The notes: generated by a model not told the origin, from the letters alone. 64,000 nucleotides of DNA from Kosakonia quasisacchari (GCF_004331415.1 NZ_SJOP01000022.1:22320-86319); one strand, 5' to 3'; positions 44,799 through 53,891 are shown, counted from the stretch's first letter. Numbers and translations are program-made.

Positions 44799-46067
44799 AT
44801 GAGCAAAACACATTTAACAGAACAGAAGTTTACCGACTTCGCCCTGCACCCAAAGGTGATCGAAGCCCTTGAAAAAAAAGGGTTTCATAATTGCACGCCT
44901 ATTCAGGCTCTGGCTCTTCCGCTGACGCTGGCGGGCCGTGATGTTGCAGGTCAGGCGCAAACCGGTACCGGCAAAACGATGGCGTTTTTAACGTCAACGT
45001 TTCATTATCTACTCTCTCACCCGGCAATCGAAGACCGTAAAGTGAACCAGCCGCGCGCGATTATCATGGCGCCGACACGTGAACTCGCGGTACAAATTCA
45101 TGCCGATGCAGAACCGCTGGCGCAAACAACTGGCCTGAAGCTGGGTCTGGCTTACGGCGGTGACGGCTATGACAAACAGCTGAAAGTGCTGGAAAGCGGC
45201 GTCGATATTTTAATCGGCACCACGGGCCGAATGATCGATTACACCAAACAGAACCATATTAACCTGGGCGCGATCCAGGTCGTGGTGCTGGACGAAGCAG
45301 ATCGTATGTACGATCTGGGCTTTATCAAAGATATCCGCTGGCTGTTCCGCCGTATGCCACCAGTGACTTCACGTTTGAACATGCTCTTCTCCGCCACGCT
45401 GTCCTATCGGGTGCGTGAGCTGGCGTTTGAGCAGATGAATAACGCCGAATATGTCGAAGTGGAGCCGGAACAAAAAACGGGCCACCGTATTAAAGAAGAG
45501 CTTTTCTACCCGTCTAACGACGAGAAAATGCGCTTGCTGCAAACGCTGATCGAAGAAGAATGGCCAGATCGCGCCATTATCTTCGCCAATACCAAACACC
45601 GCTGTGAAGATATCTGGGGCAGCCTGGCCGCAGATGGTCATCGTGTTGGTTTGCTGACCGGCGATGTCGCGCAGAAAAAACGCCTGCGTATTCTTGATGA
45701 GTTCACGCGTGGCGATCTCGACATTCTGGTCGCGACTGACGTTGCTGCACGTGGTCTGCATATTCCTGCAGTCACGCACGTTTTTAACTACGATCTGCCG
45801 GACGATTGTGAAGATTACGTTCACCGTATCGGTCGTACCGGTCGCGCTGGTGCCAGCGGCAACTCAATCAGCCTTGCCTGTGAAGAGTATGCATTGAACC
45901 TGCCGGCGATTGAGACCTATATCGGGCACTCGATTCCGGTCAGCAAATACGATCCGGATGCCCTGCTCAGCGAGCTGCCACCGCCAAAACGTTTGACGCG
46001 AGCACGCTCTGGCAACGGCCCGCGCCGCAGCGGTGGCGCTCCACGTAATCGTCGTCGTTCAGGTTAA
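44799..46067 (+). CDS. rhlB: DEAD-box RNA helicase RhlB (degradosome)
   Basis: RhlB unwinds RNA in the RNase E degradosome. The 422 residues have a Q motif (HNCTPIQALALP), Walker A AQTGTGKT, a DEAD box in VLDEADRMYD, a SAT-type motif FSATLSYRV, and HRIGRTGRAG near the end. A basic tail (RSGGAPRNRRRSG) binds RNA and RNase E. It is divergent from trxA and four bases ahead of gppA. Confidence 0.98.
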   Translation: MSKTHLTEQKFTDFALHPKVIEALEKKGFHNCTPIQALALPLTLAGRDVAGQAQTGTGKTMAFLTSTFHYLLSHPAIEDRKVNQPRAIIMAPTRELAVQIHADAEPLAQTTGLKLGLAYGGDGYDKQLKVLESGVDILIGTTGRMIDYTKQNHINLGAIQVVVLDEADRMYDLGFIKDIRWLFRRMPPVTSRLNMLFSATLSYRVRELAFEQMNNAEYVEVEPEQKTGHRIKEELFYPSNDEKMRLLQTLIEEEWPDRAIIFANTKHRCEDIWGSLAADGHRVGLLTGDVAQKKRLRILDEFTRGDLDILVATDVAARGLHIPAVTHVFNYDLPDDCEDYVHRIGRTGRAGASGNSISLACEEYALNLPAIETYIGHSIPVSKYDPDALLSELPPPKRLTRARSGNGPRRSGGAPRNRRRSG

Positions 46068-46071
46068 AAAT

Positions 46072-47556
46072 ATGCTCGGTTCCGCCTCGCTCTATGCCGC
46101 TATTGATCTTGGATCCAACAGTTTTCATATGCTGGTTGTGCGCGAGGTGGCGGGAAGCATTCAGACGCTTTCGCGCATCAAACGCAAAGTTCGCCTGGCT
46201 GCAGGGTTAAGCCCCGACAATCGTCTTTCTCAGGAAGCGATGGAGCGAGGGTGGCAGTGCCTGCGGCTGTTTTCCGAACGTCTGCAGGATATTCCCCAGG
46301 AGCAAATCCGCGTCGTAGCAACAGCCACGTTGCGCCTGGCGGTTAACGCGCAGGAATTTATCGACAAAGCGCAAGAAATCCTGGGCTGCCCGGTGCAGGT
46401 CATTAGCGGCGAGGAAGAAGCGCGGCTGATTTATCAAGGCGTTGCGCACACTACGGGTGGTGCGGATCAGCGTCTGGTCGTTGATATTGGCGGTGCCAGT
46501 ACAGAGTTGGTCACTGGCACCGGTGCACAAACAACCTCCCTTTTCAGCCTGTCGATGGGCTGCGTCACCTGGCTTGAGCGCTTTTTTACCGACCGCAACC
46601 TCGGGCAGGAAAATTTTGCCGCCGCCGAACAAGCCGCTTGTGAGGTGTTGCGCCCGGTGGCCGATGAGCTTCGCCACCACGGCTGGAAAGTTTGTGTCGG
46701 GGCATCGGGTACGGTTCAGGCGCTGCAAGAAATCATGATGGCGCAGGGCATGGATGAGCGCATCACCCTCGCTAAATTGCAGCAGCTTAAGCAGCGCGCC
46801 ATACAGTGCGGACGGCTTGAAGAGCTGGAAATCGAAGGCCTGACACTCGAACGCGCGTTGGTGTTCCCGAGCGGTCTGGCCATCCTTATCGCTATCTTCA
46901 CCGAAATGAATATTGAAAGCATGACGCTGGCCGGTGGCGCATTACGCGAAGGTCTGGTCTACGGCATGTTGCACCTGGCGGTAGATGAAGACATTCGTAG
47001 CCGCACGCTGCGCAATATTCAACGCCGTTTTATTATCGATACCGATCAATCCCGCCGCGTGACAACGCTGGCCGGGCGTTTTGCGCAGAGCGTCGCTAAA
47101 GTGTGGGAATTAGATGCGTACAGCATCGAAATTCTGAAAGTTGCCTGCGAACTGCATGAAATTGGTTTGAGCATTGAGTTTAAGCAAGCACCGCTACACG
47201 CGGCATGGCTGGTACGTAATCTCGATCTGCCAGGGTTTACTCCCGCGCAAAAGAAACTGCTCGCGACATTGCTGCTTAACCAGACGAACGCTGTGGATCT
47301 CTCGTCGCTCCATCAGCAAAACGCCGTGCCGCCGCGCGTGGCAGAGCACCTTTGTCGTCTGCTTCGTCTGGCCATTATTTTCGCCAGCCGTCGTCGCGAT
47401 GATCTGCTGCCGGATATTGCGGTTACCGCGCAGGGAGAGAAGCTGGTGCTGACGCTACCGCAAGGGTGGCTGGCAAGTCACCCGCTTGGCGCAGAACTGA
47501 TTGATCAGGAAAGCCAGTGGCAGAGTTACGTGCACTGGTCGCTGGAAATCCAGTAA
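46072..47556 (+). CDS. gppA: Guanosine pentaphosphate phosphatase / exopolyphosphatase
   Basis: GppA removes the gamma phosphate from pppGpp and also degrades long polyphosphate. The 494 residues from MLGSASLYAAIDLGSNSF match E. coli; an earlier frame start inside rhlB is not used. The ASKHA-fold motifs AAIDLGSNSFHMLV and VVDIGGASTELV are intact, and an HD-like C-terminal domain follows. It forms an operon with rhlB. Confidence 0.97.
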   Translation: MLGSASLYAAIDLGSNSFHMLVVREVAGSIQTLSRIKRKVRLAAGLSPDNRLSQEAMERGWQCLRLFSERLQDIPQEQIRVVATATLRLAVNAQEFIDKAQEILGCPVQVISGEEEARLIYQGVAHTTGGADQRLVVDIGGASTELVTGTGAQTTSLFSLSMGCVTWLERFFTDRNLGQENFAAAEQAACEVLRPVADELRHHGWKVCVGASGTVQALQEIMMAQGMDERITLAKLQQLKQRAIQCGRLEELEIEGLTLERALVFPSGLAILIAIFTEMNIESMTLAGGALREGLVYGMLHLAVDEDIRSRTLRNIQRRFIIDTDQSRRVTTLAGRFAQSVAKVWELDAYSIEILKVACELHEIGLSIEFKQAPLHAAWLVRNLDLPGFTPAQKKLLATLLLNQTNAVDLSSLHQQNAVPPRVAEHLCRLLRLAIIFASRRRDDLLPDIAVTAQGEKLVLTLPQGWLASHPLGAELIDQESQWQSYVHWSLEIQ

Positions 47557-47579
47557 CCCTCACACAGAAACAGAATATG

Positions 47580-47602
47580 GCCCGCCCGCTGCGGGCTTTT
47601 TT
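47580..47602 (+). terminator. Terminator of rhlB-gppA
   Basis: GCCCGC and GCGGGC, with a five-base loop and then TTTTTT, 23 bases past the gppA stop. Confidence 0.93.
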
Positions 47603-47651
47603 ATTACTCACTAAATCACTTGGCAGCAACGGGTTTTGGCTCTGTCGGGTT

Positions 47652-47744
47652 TTAATCTAACGGAGCGGGCAGACGCTTCTTTTTAACTTTTTCAGCCCGC
47701 TCTTCGAGGGCGTAATCCACACTGCCTTCAATGAAGGTGAGTTT
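47652..47744 (-). pseudogene. Short coding remnant after rep (no start codon)
   Basis: After the rep stop the same frame stays open for 30 codons to a TAA (47652-47654), reading KLTFIEGSVDYALEERAEK then VKKKRLPAPLD. It looks like a real protein end, a charged helix then a Lys/Pro tail, but has no ATG. It is probably a fragment of another gene. In E. coli K-12 the pseudogene yifN lies on the other side of rep, so identity with yifN is not established. I cannot identify the parent. Confidence 0.4.
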
Positions 47745-49766
47745 TTATTTGTCCTTCGCTTTCGCCAGCATCGCGCGAATATTCGCCACGTTGGCCTGGC
47801 CTTTATGCATGCGCTCTTCGGCGCTGACCACTTTCCGTTCCTGCTCCCAAATCAAATCGTCCTGCGGCAGTTCCAGCAGGAAGCGGCTCGGTTCCGGGCG
47901 GACTAACTCACCGTACTGGCGGCGTTCTTTGCAGAGGGTGAAAATCAGCTCTTTCTGCGCACGGGTAATGCCCACATAAGCCAGCCGCCGTTCTTCATCG
48001 ACGTTATCTTCATCGATACTGCTCTGGTGCGGCAATAACCCCTCTTCCATACCAACTAGGAAAACATACGGGAATTCAAGGCCCTTAGAAGCGTGCAGCG
48101 TCATCAACTGTACCTGATCGGATTCGTCGTCACTCTCGCCGCGCTCCATCATATCGCGCAGGGTAAAGCGCGTGACGACTTCCGCCAGCGTCATCGGCTC
48201 ATCCAGTTCGCTGCCTTCCAGCATCTCTGTCATCCAGCCGAATAGCGTGTTGACGTTTTTCATGCGCATCTCCGCTGCTTTCGGGCTGGCGGATGTTTCA
48301 AACAACCAGGATTCGTAATCAATGCCGTGAATTAAATCGCGTACCGCCGCGATAGGCTCGCGCTCCGACAAGCGCTGAACCTCGCCCAGCCAGTGAGTAA
48401 AACGCGTCAGCGCGTCATAGCCGCGCCCGGTCAGCGTCTGGTTCAGACCAACGTCAAAGCTGGCGGCAAACAGGCTCTTATTTCGCAACATCGCCCATTC
48501 GCCCAGCTTTTGCAGCGTTGCCGAGCCAATTTCACGCTTTGGCGTATTCACAATTCGCAAAAACGCACTGTCATCATCCGTATTGGTCAATACCCGCAAA
48601 TAGGCCAGCAGATCTTTGATTTCCGGGCGCGAAAAGAACGAGGTGCCGCCGGAAATCTTGTACGGGATGCGGTTCTGCATCAGGAATTTTTCGAACACGC
48701 GCGACTGGTGGTTGCCGCGATAGAGGATCGCATAATCCTTGTATTCGGTTTTGTTCACGAAGTGGTGAGCAATCAGCTCACCGGTCACGCGCTCGGCTTC
48801 ATGCTCTTCATGGTTGGCGCTGAGCACTTTTAGCTCCGCACCGTAACCCAGTTCAGAAAAGAGCCGCTTTTCAAAAACGTGTGGGTTGTTGGCGATGAGG
48901 ATATTCGCCGCTTTCAGGATGCGCCCGGAAGAGCGGTAGTTCTGTTCCAGCTTAATCACCTGCAATGCCGGGAAATCCTGGCTCAGCAGCACCAGGTTTT
49001 GTGGCCGCGCGCCGCGCCATGAATAAATAGACTGGTCATCGTCACCCACGACGGTGAAGCGCGCGCGCTGGCCCACTAACAGCTTTACCAGCTCATACTG
49101 GCTGGTGTTGGTGTCCTGATATTCATCCACCAGCAGGTAACGAATTTTATTCTGCCAGCGTTCGCGCACCTCTTGATTGCGCTGCAATAGCAGCGTCGGC
49201 AGCAGGATCAGGTCGTCAAAATCGAGTACGTTACACGCCTTCATATGGGCGTCGTACAGACCGTAGCAATGAGCAAAAATACGATCGCGTTCACCGTTTG
49301 CGCGCGCAGCGGCCTGTTGTGGTGTCATCAGATCGTTTTTCCAGTTTGAGATCGTCGAGATCAGCTGTTGCAGCACCAATTTGTCGTCTTCGATCAGCCC
49401 TTCGGTCAGATCTTTCAGCAACGCGACCTGATCGGTGTCGTCAAACAGGGAAAAGTTAGATTTCATCCCCAACGCGGCAAACTCACGTTTGATGATATTC
49501 AGCCCCAGCGTGTGGAAAGTGGAGATCATCAGCCCGCGCGCCTCTTTGCGCCCCAGCGTCTGCGCAACACGTTCTTTCATCTCACGCGCAGCTTTATTGG
49601 TAAAGGTTACCGCCGCAATATGTTTCGCCTGATAGCCACAGCCGCGGATCAAATGGGCGATTTTATTGGTGATCACGCGTGTTTTACCGGATCCCGCTCC
49701 CGCCAGCACCAGGCATGGTCCGGTGACGAATTCGACGGCTTGTTGTTGTCCGGGGTTTAAACGCAT
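47745..49766 (-). CDS. rep: ATP-dependent DNA helicase Rep
   Basis: Rep moves 3'-5' on single-stranded DNA, clears proteins ahead of the replication fork and works with DnaB. The 673 residues equal E. coli Rep. Walker A GAGSGKT is at 23-29; DEYQDTN, QNYRSSGRIL and YVGITRAQKE give the superfamily 1A motifs. Its C-terminal tail is in the usual place. An ERIC-like repeat lies upstream of the start. Confidence 0.98.
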   Translation of the reverse strand: MRLNPGQQQAVEFVTGPCLVLAGAGSGKTRVITNKIAHLIRGCGYQAKHIAAVTFTNKAAREMKERVAQTLGRKEARGLMISTFHTLGLNIIKREFAALGMKSNFSLFDDTDQVALLKDLTEGLIEDDKLVLQQLISTISNWKNDLMTPQQAAARANGERDRIFAHCYGLYDAHMKACNVLDFDDLILLPTLLLQRNQEVRERWQNKIRYLLVDEYQDTNTSQYELVKLLVGQRARFTVVGDDDQSIYSWRGARPQNLVLLSQDFPALQVIKLEQNYRSSGRILKAANILIANNPHVFEKRLFSELGYGAELKVLSANHEEHEAERVTGELIAHHFVNKTEYKDYAILYRGNHQSRVFEKFLMQNRIPYKISGGTSFFSRPEIKDLLAYLRVLTNTDDDSAFLRIVNTPKREIGSATLQKLGEWAMLRNKSLFAASFDVGLNQTLTGRGYDALTRFTHWLGEVQRLSEREPIAAVRDLIHGIDYESWLFETSASPKAAEMRMKNVNTLFGWMTEMLEGSELDEPMTLAEVVTRFTLRDMMERGESDDESDQVQLMTLHASKGLEFPYVFLVGMEEGLLPHQSSIDEDNVDEERRLAYVGITRAQKELIFTLCKERRQYGELVRPEPSRFLLELPQDDLIWEQERKVVSAEERMHKGQANVANIRAMLAKAKDK

Positions 49767-49800
49767 AAAAAATCACTCAATGAAAAGTCTGGAGGGAAAA

Positions 49801-49981
49801 TATACACAAAGTCATTCAGGCCGCGAATCTCCAGCCGCTTACTCATGTAAGTGACGGGGGACAAATCTGCCGGGGACAGATTTTAACGCAGCTTACTGCA
49901 ACACCAAAGGCGCGAGTCCCACGCATGGGCGGAGTCGCAGGTGCAACCAACAGCGGGGCAGATTGCAGGCCGAAGTGTATA
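49801..49981. repeat. Diverged ERIC-like intergenic element between rep and ppiC
   Basis: This 181 bp block is bounded by TATACAC (49801-49807) and GTGTATA (49975-49981). It holds an ERIC-like centre (CTTACTCATGTAAGTGACGGGGG) and a second small palindrome, AAATCTG/CAGATTT. Its ends also resemble ERIC ends (TTCAGGCC and GGCCGAA). The core is degenerate, so it is a decayed or chimeric copy. Confidence 0.55.
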
Positions 49982-50030
49982 AACGCGTGGTAGTATAGCC
50001 AGCCAAATCCATACCACTCAAGGCACGATC

Positions 50031-50312
50031 ATGGCAAAAACCGCAGCAGCACTGCATATCCTTGTTAAAGAAGAGAAACTGGCGCTGGATCTTCTGGAAC
50101 AGATCAAAAACGGCGGCGATTTCGAGAAGCTGGCAAAGAAACACTCTATCTGCCCGTCAGGCAAAAAAGGCGGACATTTGGGCGAATTCCGCCAGGGCCA
50201 GATGGTTCCCGCATTTGATAAAGTGGTGTTCTCCTGCCCGGTGCTGGAGCCAACCGGCCCGCTGCACACCCAGTTCGGTTACCACATCATCAAAGTGCTG
50301 TACCGCAACTAA
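50031..50312 (+). CDS. ppiC: Peptidyl-prolyl cis-trans isomerase C (parvulin)
   Basis: PpiC is the small cytoplasmic parvulin. The 93 residues are almost only the parvulin domain: HILVKEEKLALDLLEQI at the start, GGHLGEFRQGQMVPAFDKVVF in the middle and TQFGYHIIKVL at the end. It matches E. coli PpiC throughout. A terminator follows; no partner is needed. Confidence 0.98.
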   Translation: MAKTAAALHILVKEEKLALDLLEQIKNGGDFEKLAKKHSICPSGKKGGHLGEFRQGQMVPAFDKVVFSCPVLEPTGPLHTQFGYHIIKVLYRN

Positions 50313-50319
50313 TGACCGA

Positions 50320-50349
50320 GCCTCTCGTCACAGAGAGGCCGTTTTTTTA
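50320..50349 (+). terminator. Terminator of ppiC
   Basis: GCCTCTC and GAGAGGC with a six-base loop, followed by CGTTTTTTTATTT. The T run reaches the stop of the convergent gene. Confidence 0.92.
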
Positions 50350-50712
50350 TTTGTGCGATTGCAGCCTCTGCTGCGCTTCATGCTTCATCACATGCATATT
50401 AATCGCCGCCTGGAACACTTTAAACATCAGGCCATTAATCAACGTCGCCAGGGTAATGGTAATAAACGCCGTCATCACCCAGTCGATCACTGTAATACCG
50501 CTGTGCAGCAGAGCAGGACGGTACACCAGCATGCCGCCAAACACCGCCCAGTGGCTCAGGCAATAGAAGCACTGAAACAAGTGCCCAATCATTGCGTTCT
50601 TTTTCACTGTCCACTCACGGAAAGCCGCAAAGAGCTCCGTTTGCGTCACCGTGATTGAAATGCTGCTGGCTGCCAGCGAAATCATCAGGCAGGTTGTTAA
50701 ATCTGCAATCAT
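50347..50712 (-). CDS. DUF1360-type inner-membrane protein
   Basis: This 121-residue protein has about three hydrophobic segments (roughly 2-22, 52-64 and 75-97). It has a Cys-x2-Cys-x2-His cluster (Cys48, Cys51, His54) in the sequence CFYCLSHW, a DUF1360 hallmark, and ends in a His/Lys/Gln-rich tail. The function is unknown; a metal or redox site at the membrane is possible. It starts one base inside the rrf2 stop (TGATG), so it is translated with that regulator. Neither gene lies between ppiC and ilvC in E. coli K-12. Confidence 0.82.
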   Translation of the reverse strand: MIADLTTCLMISLAASSISITVTQTELFAAFREWTVKKNAMIGHLFQCFYCLSHWAVFGGMLVYRPALLHSGITVIDWVMTAFITITLATLINGLMFKVFQAAINMHVMKHEAQQRLQSHK

Positions 50713-51149
50713 CAGTGGTGCCCCTTTTCATTGAGATAACTGATAAATTCCGCGCCGATATCTTGTAGCGTCAGGTTTTTAAATCGTTCAAGAATCAGCG
50801 ATTGTGCGTCGGCAAGTGTCGATGACATCACCCGATTCACCCCTTGTTCAACCAGACATTGGGGGTTCTCGTTACGATTACCCAACGCGAATAACGCAGG
50901 CGATCCCAGGGCAATGTAGATGTCGTAGAGTGTGACGAGGCTGGCGGAGCGACAGAGTCGCCAGCCGCCGTGGTGCCCTTTAGTCGCGCAGACAATCTGC
51001 TGTTCCCGTAACCCGGCAAGCAGTTTGCGAATAAACGCCGGATTACCGTCGATGTATTCAGCCATCTGTTCCGATGTCATCGGTTTATCCGCCTGTTCCA
51101 TATGGAGCAGGATGTGCAGCGTCGCGGAGAATGAGTTATTTATTTTCAT
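50712..51149 (-). CDS. Rrf2-family transcriptional regulator
   Basis: The 145-residue protein has an N-terminal winged helix (MKINNSFSATLHILLHM, then a recognition region EYIDGNPAFIRKLLAGL) and a helical dimerisation part, like YwnA-type Rrf2 regulators. Its Cys are at 54, 66 and 98, not in the spaced triplet that holds the Fe-S cluster in IscR or NsrR. It may therefore sense a thiol-active or other signal. A longer start (TTG at 51185) is possible; the ATG is chosen for its family-like beginning, though its ribosome site is weak. A palindrome overlaps the start. It presumably controls itself and the DUF1360 gene. Confidence 0.85.
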   Translation of the reverse strand: MKINNSFSATLHILLHMEQADKPMTSEQMAEYIDGNPAFIRKLLAGLREQQIVCATKGHHGGWRLCRSASLVTLYDIYIALGSPALFALGNRNENPQCLVEQGVNRVMSSTLADAQSLILERFKNLTLQDIGAEFISYLNEKGHH

Positions 51150-51168
51150 GTAACTTACAATATTACAT
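51148..51168. promoter_or_regulatory. Candidate Rrf2 operator at the start of the rrf2 gene
   Basis: ATGTAA and TTACAT flank nine bases, a perfect 6 bp inverted repeat that overlaps the ATG and sits by an AT-rich -10-like stretch. It suits autoregulation, but this is by position only. Confidence 0.4.
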
Positions 51169-51224
51169 AAAGACACATTCAACAAGACAGATGTGCAAAA
51201 AAGATCGCCGCCATTTTTGCTCGT

Positions 51225-51258
51225 AAAAAAGCCCGGAAGCGCTAGCGCCTCCGGGCTT
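51225..51258 (-). terminator. Terminator of ilvC
   Basis: On the minus strand AAGCCCGGAGGCGC and GCGCTTCCGGGCTT form a long GC stem with TA at its centre, then a T run. It lies 50 bp past the ilvC stop. Confidence 0.93.
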
Positions 51259-51307
51259 AAACTTTGCTATGGGCTTCGGCTTGTCGCTACCGAAAGACGA
51301 CGAGGAA

Positions 51308-52783
51308 TTAGCTCGCGACGGCGATGCGTTTCATGTCCGTCATATAACCGCGCAGTTTCTGGCCCACTTTCTCGATCTCGTGGCTGCGAATCGCGTCATT
51401 CACATCGCGTAACTGCGCGTTATCTACCGCACCTTCGGCAATCGCGGTGCCCAGATCGCCCGTTTGCAGCGTGGTCATAAACTCTTTCAGCAGCGGTACG
51501 CAAGCGTAAGAGAACAGGTAGTTGCCGTACTCTGCGGTATCGGAGATAACCACGTTCATCTCATACAGACGTTTACGCGCGATGGTGTTGGCAATCAGCG
51601 GCAGTTCGTGCAGCGATTCATAGTAAGCGGATTCTTCGATAATGCCGGACGCCACCATGGTTTCGAACGCCAGTTCAACGCCCGCTTTTACCATCGCAAT
51701 CATCAGCACGCCTTTATCAAAGTACTCTTGCTCGCCGATTTTGCCTTCAAACTGCGGTGCGGTTTCAAACGCGGTTTTACCGGTTTCTTCACGCCAGGTC
51801 AGCAGTTTCTTATCGTCGTTGGCCCAGTCAGCCATCATGCCGGAAGAGAACTCGCCGGAGATGATGTCGTCCATATGTTTCTGGAACAGCGGTGCCATAA
51901 TGCCTTTCAGCTGTTCTGACAGCGCGTACGCACGCAGCTTCGCCGGGTTGGACAGGCGATCCATCATCAGCGTAATACCACCTTGTTTCAGCGCTTCGGT
52001 GATGGTTTCCCAACCGAACTGAATCAGTTTTTCTGCGTAAGCCGGGTCGGTCCCTTCCGCCACCAGCTTGTCGAAGCACAGCAGGGAACCCGCCTGCAGC
52101 ATGCCGCAGAGGATGGTCTGCTCGCCCATCAGGTCAGATTTTACTTCCGCAACAAAAGAGGACTCCAGAACGCCCGCACGGTGACCACCGGTTGCCGCAG
52201 CCCAGGCTTTGGCAATTGCCATCCCTTCGCCTTTCGGGTCGTTTTCCGGGTGGACAGCGATCAGGGTCGGAACACCGAAACCGCGTTTATACTCTTCACG
52301 CACTTCAGTACCCGGGCACTTCGGCGCCACCATCACAACGGTGATGTCTTTACGGATCTGCTCACCCACTTCCACGATATTGAAACCGTGAGAGTAGCCC
52401 AAAGCTGCGCCGTCTTTCATCAGCGGCTGTACGGAACGTACGACGTCAGAGTGCTGTTTGTCCGGCGTCAGGTTTACGACCAGATCCGCCTGCGGGATCA
52501 GCTCTTCATAAGTACCGACTTTAAAACCGTTTTCGGTCGCTTTGCGCCAGGATGCGCGTTTTTCCGCAATGGCTTCTTTACGCAGCGCATAAGAGATATC
52601 CAGGCCGGAGTCGCGCATGTTCAGGCCCTGGTTCAGCCCCTGGGCGCCGCAGCCGACGATGACCACTTTTTTACCCTGAAGGTAGCTTGCGCCATCGGCA
52701 AATTCGTCACGCGCCATAAAGCGGCATTTGCCCAGCTGCGCCAGCTGCTGGCGCAGGTTCAGTGTATTAAAGTAGTTAGCCAT
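51308..52783 (-). CDS. ilvC: Ketol-acid reductoisomerase (class II)
   Basis: IlvC converts acetolactate and acetohydroxybutyrate to dihydroxy acids using NADPH and Mg2+. The 491 residues from MANYFNTLNLRQQ are the enterobacterial long class, with a duplicated C-terminal knotted domain. The cofactor motif VGCGAQGLNQG is near residue 41. It is divergent from ilvY, which activates it with acetolactate as inducer. Confidence 0.99.
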   Translation of the reverse strand: MANYFNTLNLRQQLAQLGKCRFMARDEFADGASYLQGKKVVIVGCGAQGLNQGLNMRDSGLDISYALRKEAIAEKRASWRKATENGFKVGTYEELIPQADLVVNLTPDKQHSDVVRSVQPLMKDGAALGYSHGFNIVEVGEQIRKDITVVMVAPKCPGTEVREEYKRGFGVPTLIAVHPENDPKGEGMAIAKAWAAATGGHRAGVLESSFVAEVKSDLMGEQTILCGMLQAGSLLCFDKLVAEGTDPAYAEKLIQFGWETITEALKQGGITLMMDRLSNPAKLRAYALSEQLKGIMAPLFQKHMDDIISGEFSSGMMADWANDDKKLLTWREETGKTAFETAPQFEGKIGEQEYFDKGVLMIAMVKAGVELAFETMVASGIIEESAYYESLHELPLIANTIARKRLYEMNVVISDTAEYGNYLFSYACVPLLKEFMTTLQTGDLGTAIAEGAVDNAQLRDVNDAIRSHEIEKVGQKLRGYMTDMKRIAVAS

Positions 52784-52960
52784 TTGAGACCTCGTCGTGT
52801 GATGTTGTGTTGTGCCGTTCTTCTTTTGCGCTAACGCTTTGGATTTTCTGTTGCGCAAATTATTCAGGGCAATATTTATTGTTCAGTTCGCTGATGAGCG
52901 AGATTGAACCCACTATATGACAGGAAATGCGTTGCTTAAATTGATATATTAACAATGTCA

Positions 52961-52979
52961 CATTGCAATTTTTGCAATG
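52961..52979. promoter_or_regulatory. IlvY operator in the ilvC-ilvY gap
   Basis: CATTGCAA-TTT-TTGCAATG is a perfect palindrome 22 bases before the ilvY start. It matches the ATTGCAAT type half-sites of the E. coli IlvY operators. The second operator nearer ilvC is not clear; GTTGCGCAA near 52851 is a weak candidate. Confidence 0.75.
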
Positions 52980-53000
52980 TAAATTTGTGGAGCCTGTCTC

Positions 53001-53891
53001 ATGGATTTACGCGATCTGAAAACGTTCCTGCATCTGGCCGAAAGCCGCCATTTTGGCCGCAGCGCGCGCGCCATGCATGTCAGCCCTTCCACGCTTTCGC
53101 GACAAATCCAGCGGCTGGAAGAAGATCTCGGGCAACCGCTGTTTGTACGTGATAACCGTACCGTCACGCTGACAGAAGCGGGCGAAGAGCTGCGCGTTTT
53201 CGCTCAACAAACATTATTGCAGTATCAGCAACTGCGCCACACTATCGACCAGCAAGGCCCGTCGCTCTCCGGCGAACTGCATCTTTTCTGTTCTGTCACC
53301 GCGGCTTACAGCCATTTGCCGCCGATTCTCGATCGCTTTCGCGCGGAGCATCCGTCGGTAGAAATCAAACTCACCACCGGCGATGCCGCTGATGCGATGG
53401 AAAAAGTGGTGACCGGCGAAGCGGATCTGGCGATTGCCGGGAAACCGGAAACGCTGCCCGGCGCGGTGGCCTTTTCGATGCTGGAAAACCTGGCCGTGGT
53501 GCTGATAGCACCTGCGCTTGCCTGCCCGGTGCGTAACCAGGTTTCGCAGACCGAACCGGACTGGTCCACCGTGCCGTTTATCATGGCGGATCAAGGCCCA
53601 GTGCGCCGCCGTATTGAGCTGTGGTTCCGCCGCCACAAAATCAGCAACCCGTCAATTTACGCCACCGTCGGTGGCCACGAAGCGATGGTGTCAATGGTCG
53701 CACTCGGTTGCGGCGTGGCGTTAATCCCGGAAGTGGTGCTGGAAAACAGCCCGGAGCCGGTGCGCAACCGCGTGATGATCCTTGAACGCAGCGATGAGAA
53801 AACGCCGTTCGAACTTGGCGTGTGTGTACAAAAAAAGCGGCTCTATGAGCCGCTTATTGATGCGTTCTGGAAAATCCTGCCGAACAACTAA
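53001..53891 (+). CDS. ilvY: LysR-type activator of ilvC
   Basis: IlvY activates ilvC when acetolactate or acetohydroxybutyrate builds up and represses itself. The 296 residues start MDLRDLKTFLHLAESRHFGRSARAM with a winged helix, followed by the effector domain. E. coli IlvY is one residue longer. It is divergent from ilvC and convergent with ilvA, overlapping the ilvA stop by four bases. Confidence 0.97.
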   Translation: MDLRDLKTFLHLAESRHFGRSARAMHVSPSTLSRQIQRLEEDLGQPLFVRDNRTVTLTEAGEELRVFAQQTLLQYQQLRHTIDQQGPSLSGELHLFCSVTAAYSHLPPILDRFRAEHPSVEIKLTTGDAADAMEKVVTGEADLAIAGKPETLPGAVAFSMLENLAVVLIAPALACPVRNQVSQTEPDWSTVPFIMADQGPVRRRIELWFRRHKISNPSIYATVGGHEAMVSMVALGCGVALIPEVVLENSPEPVRNRVMILERSDEKTPFELGVCVQKKRLYEPLIDAFWKILPNN

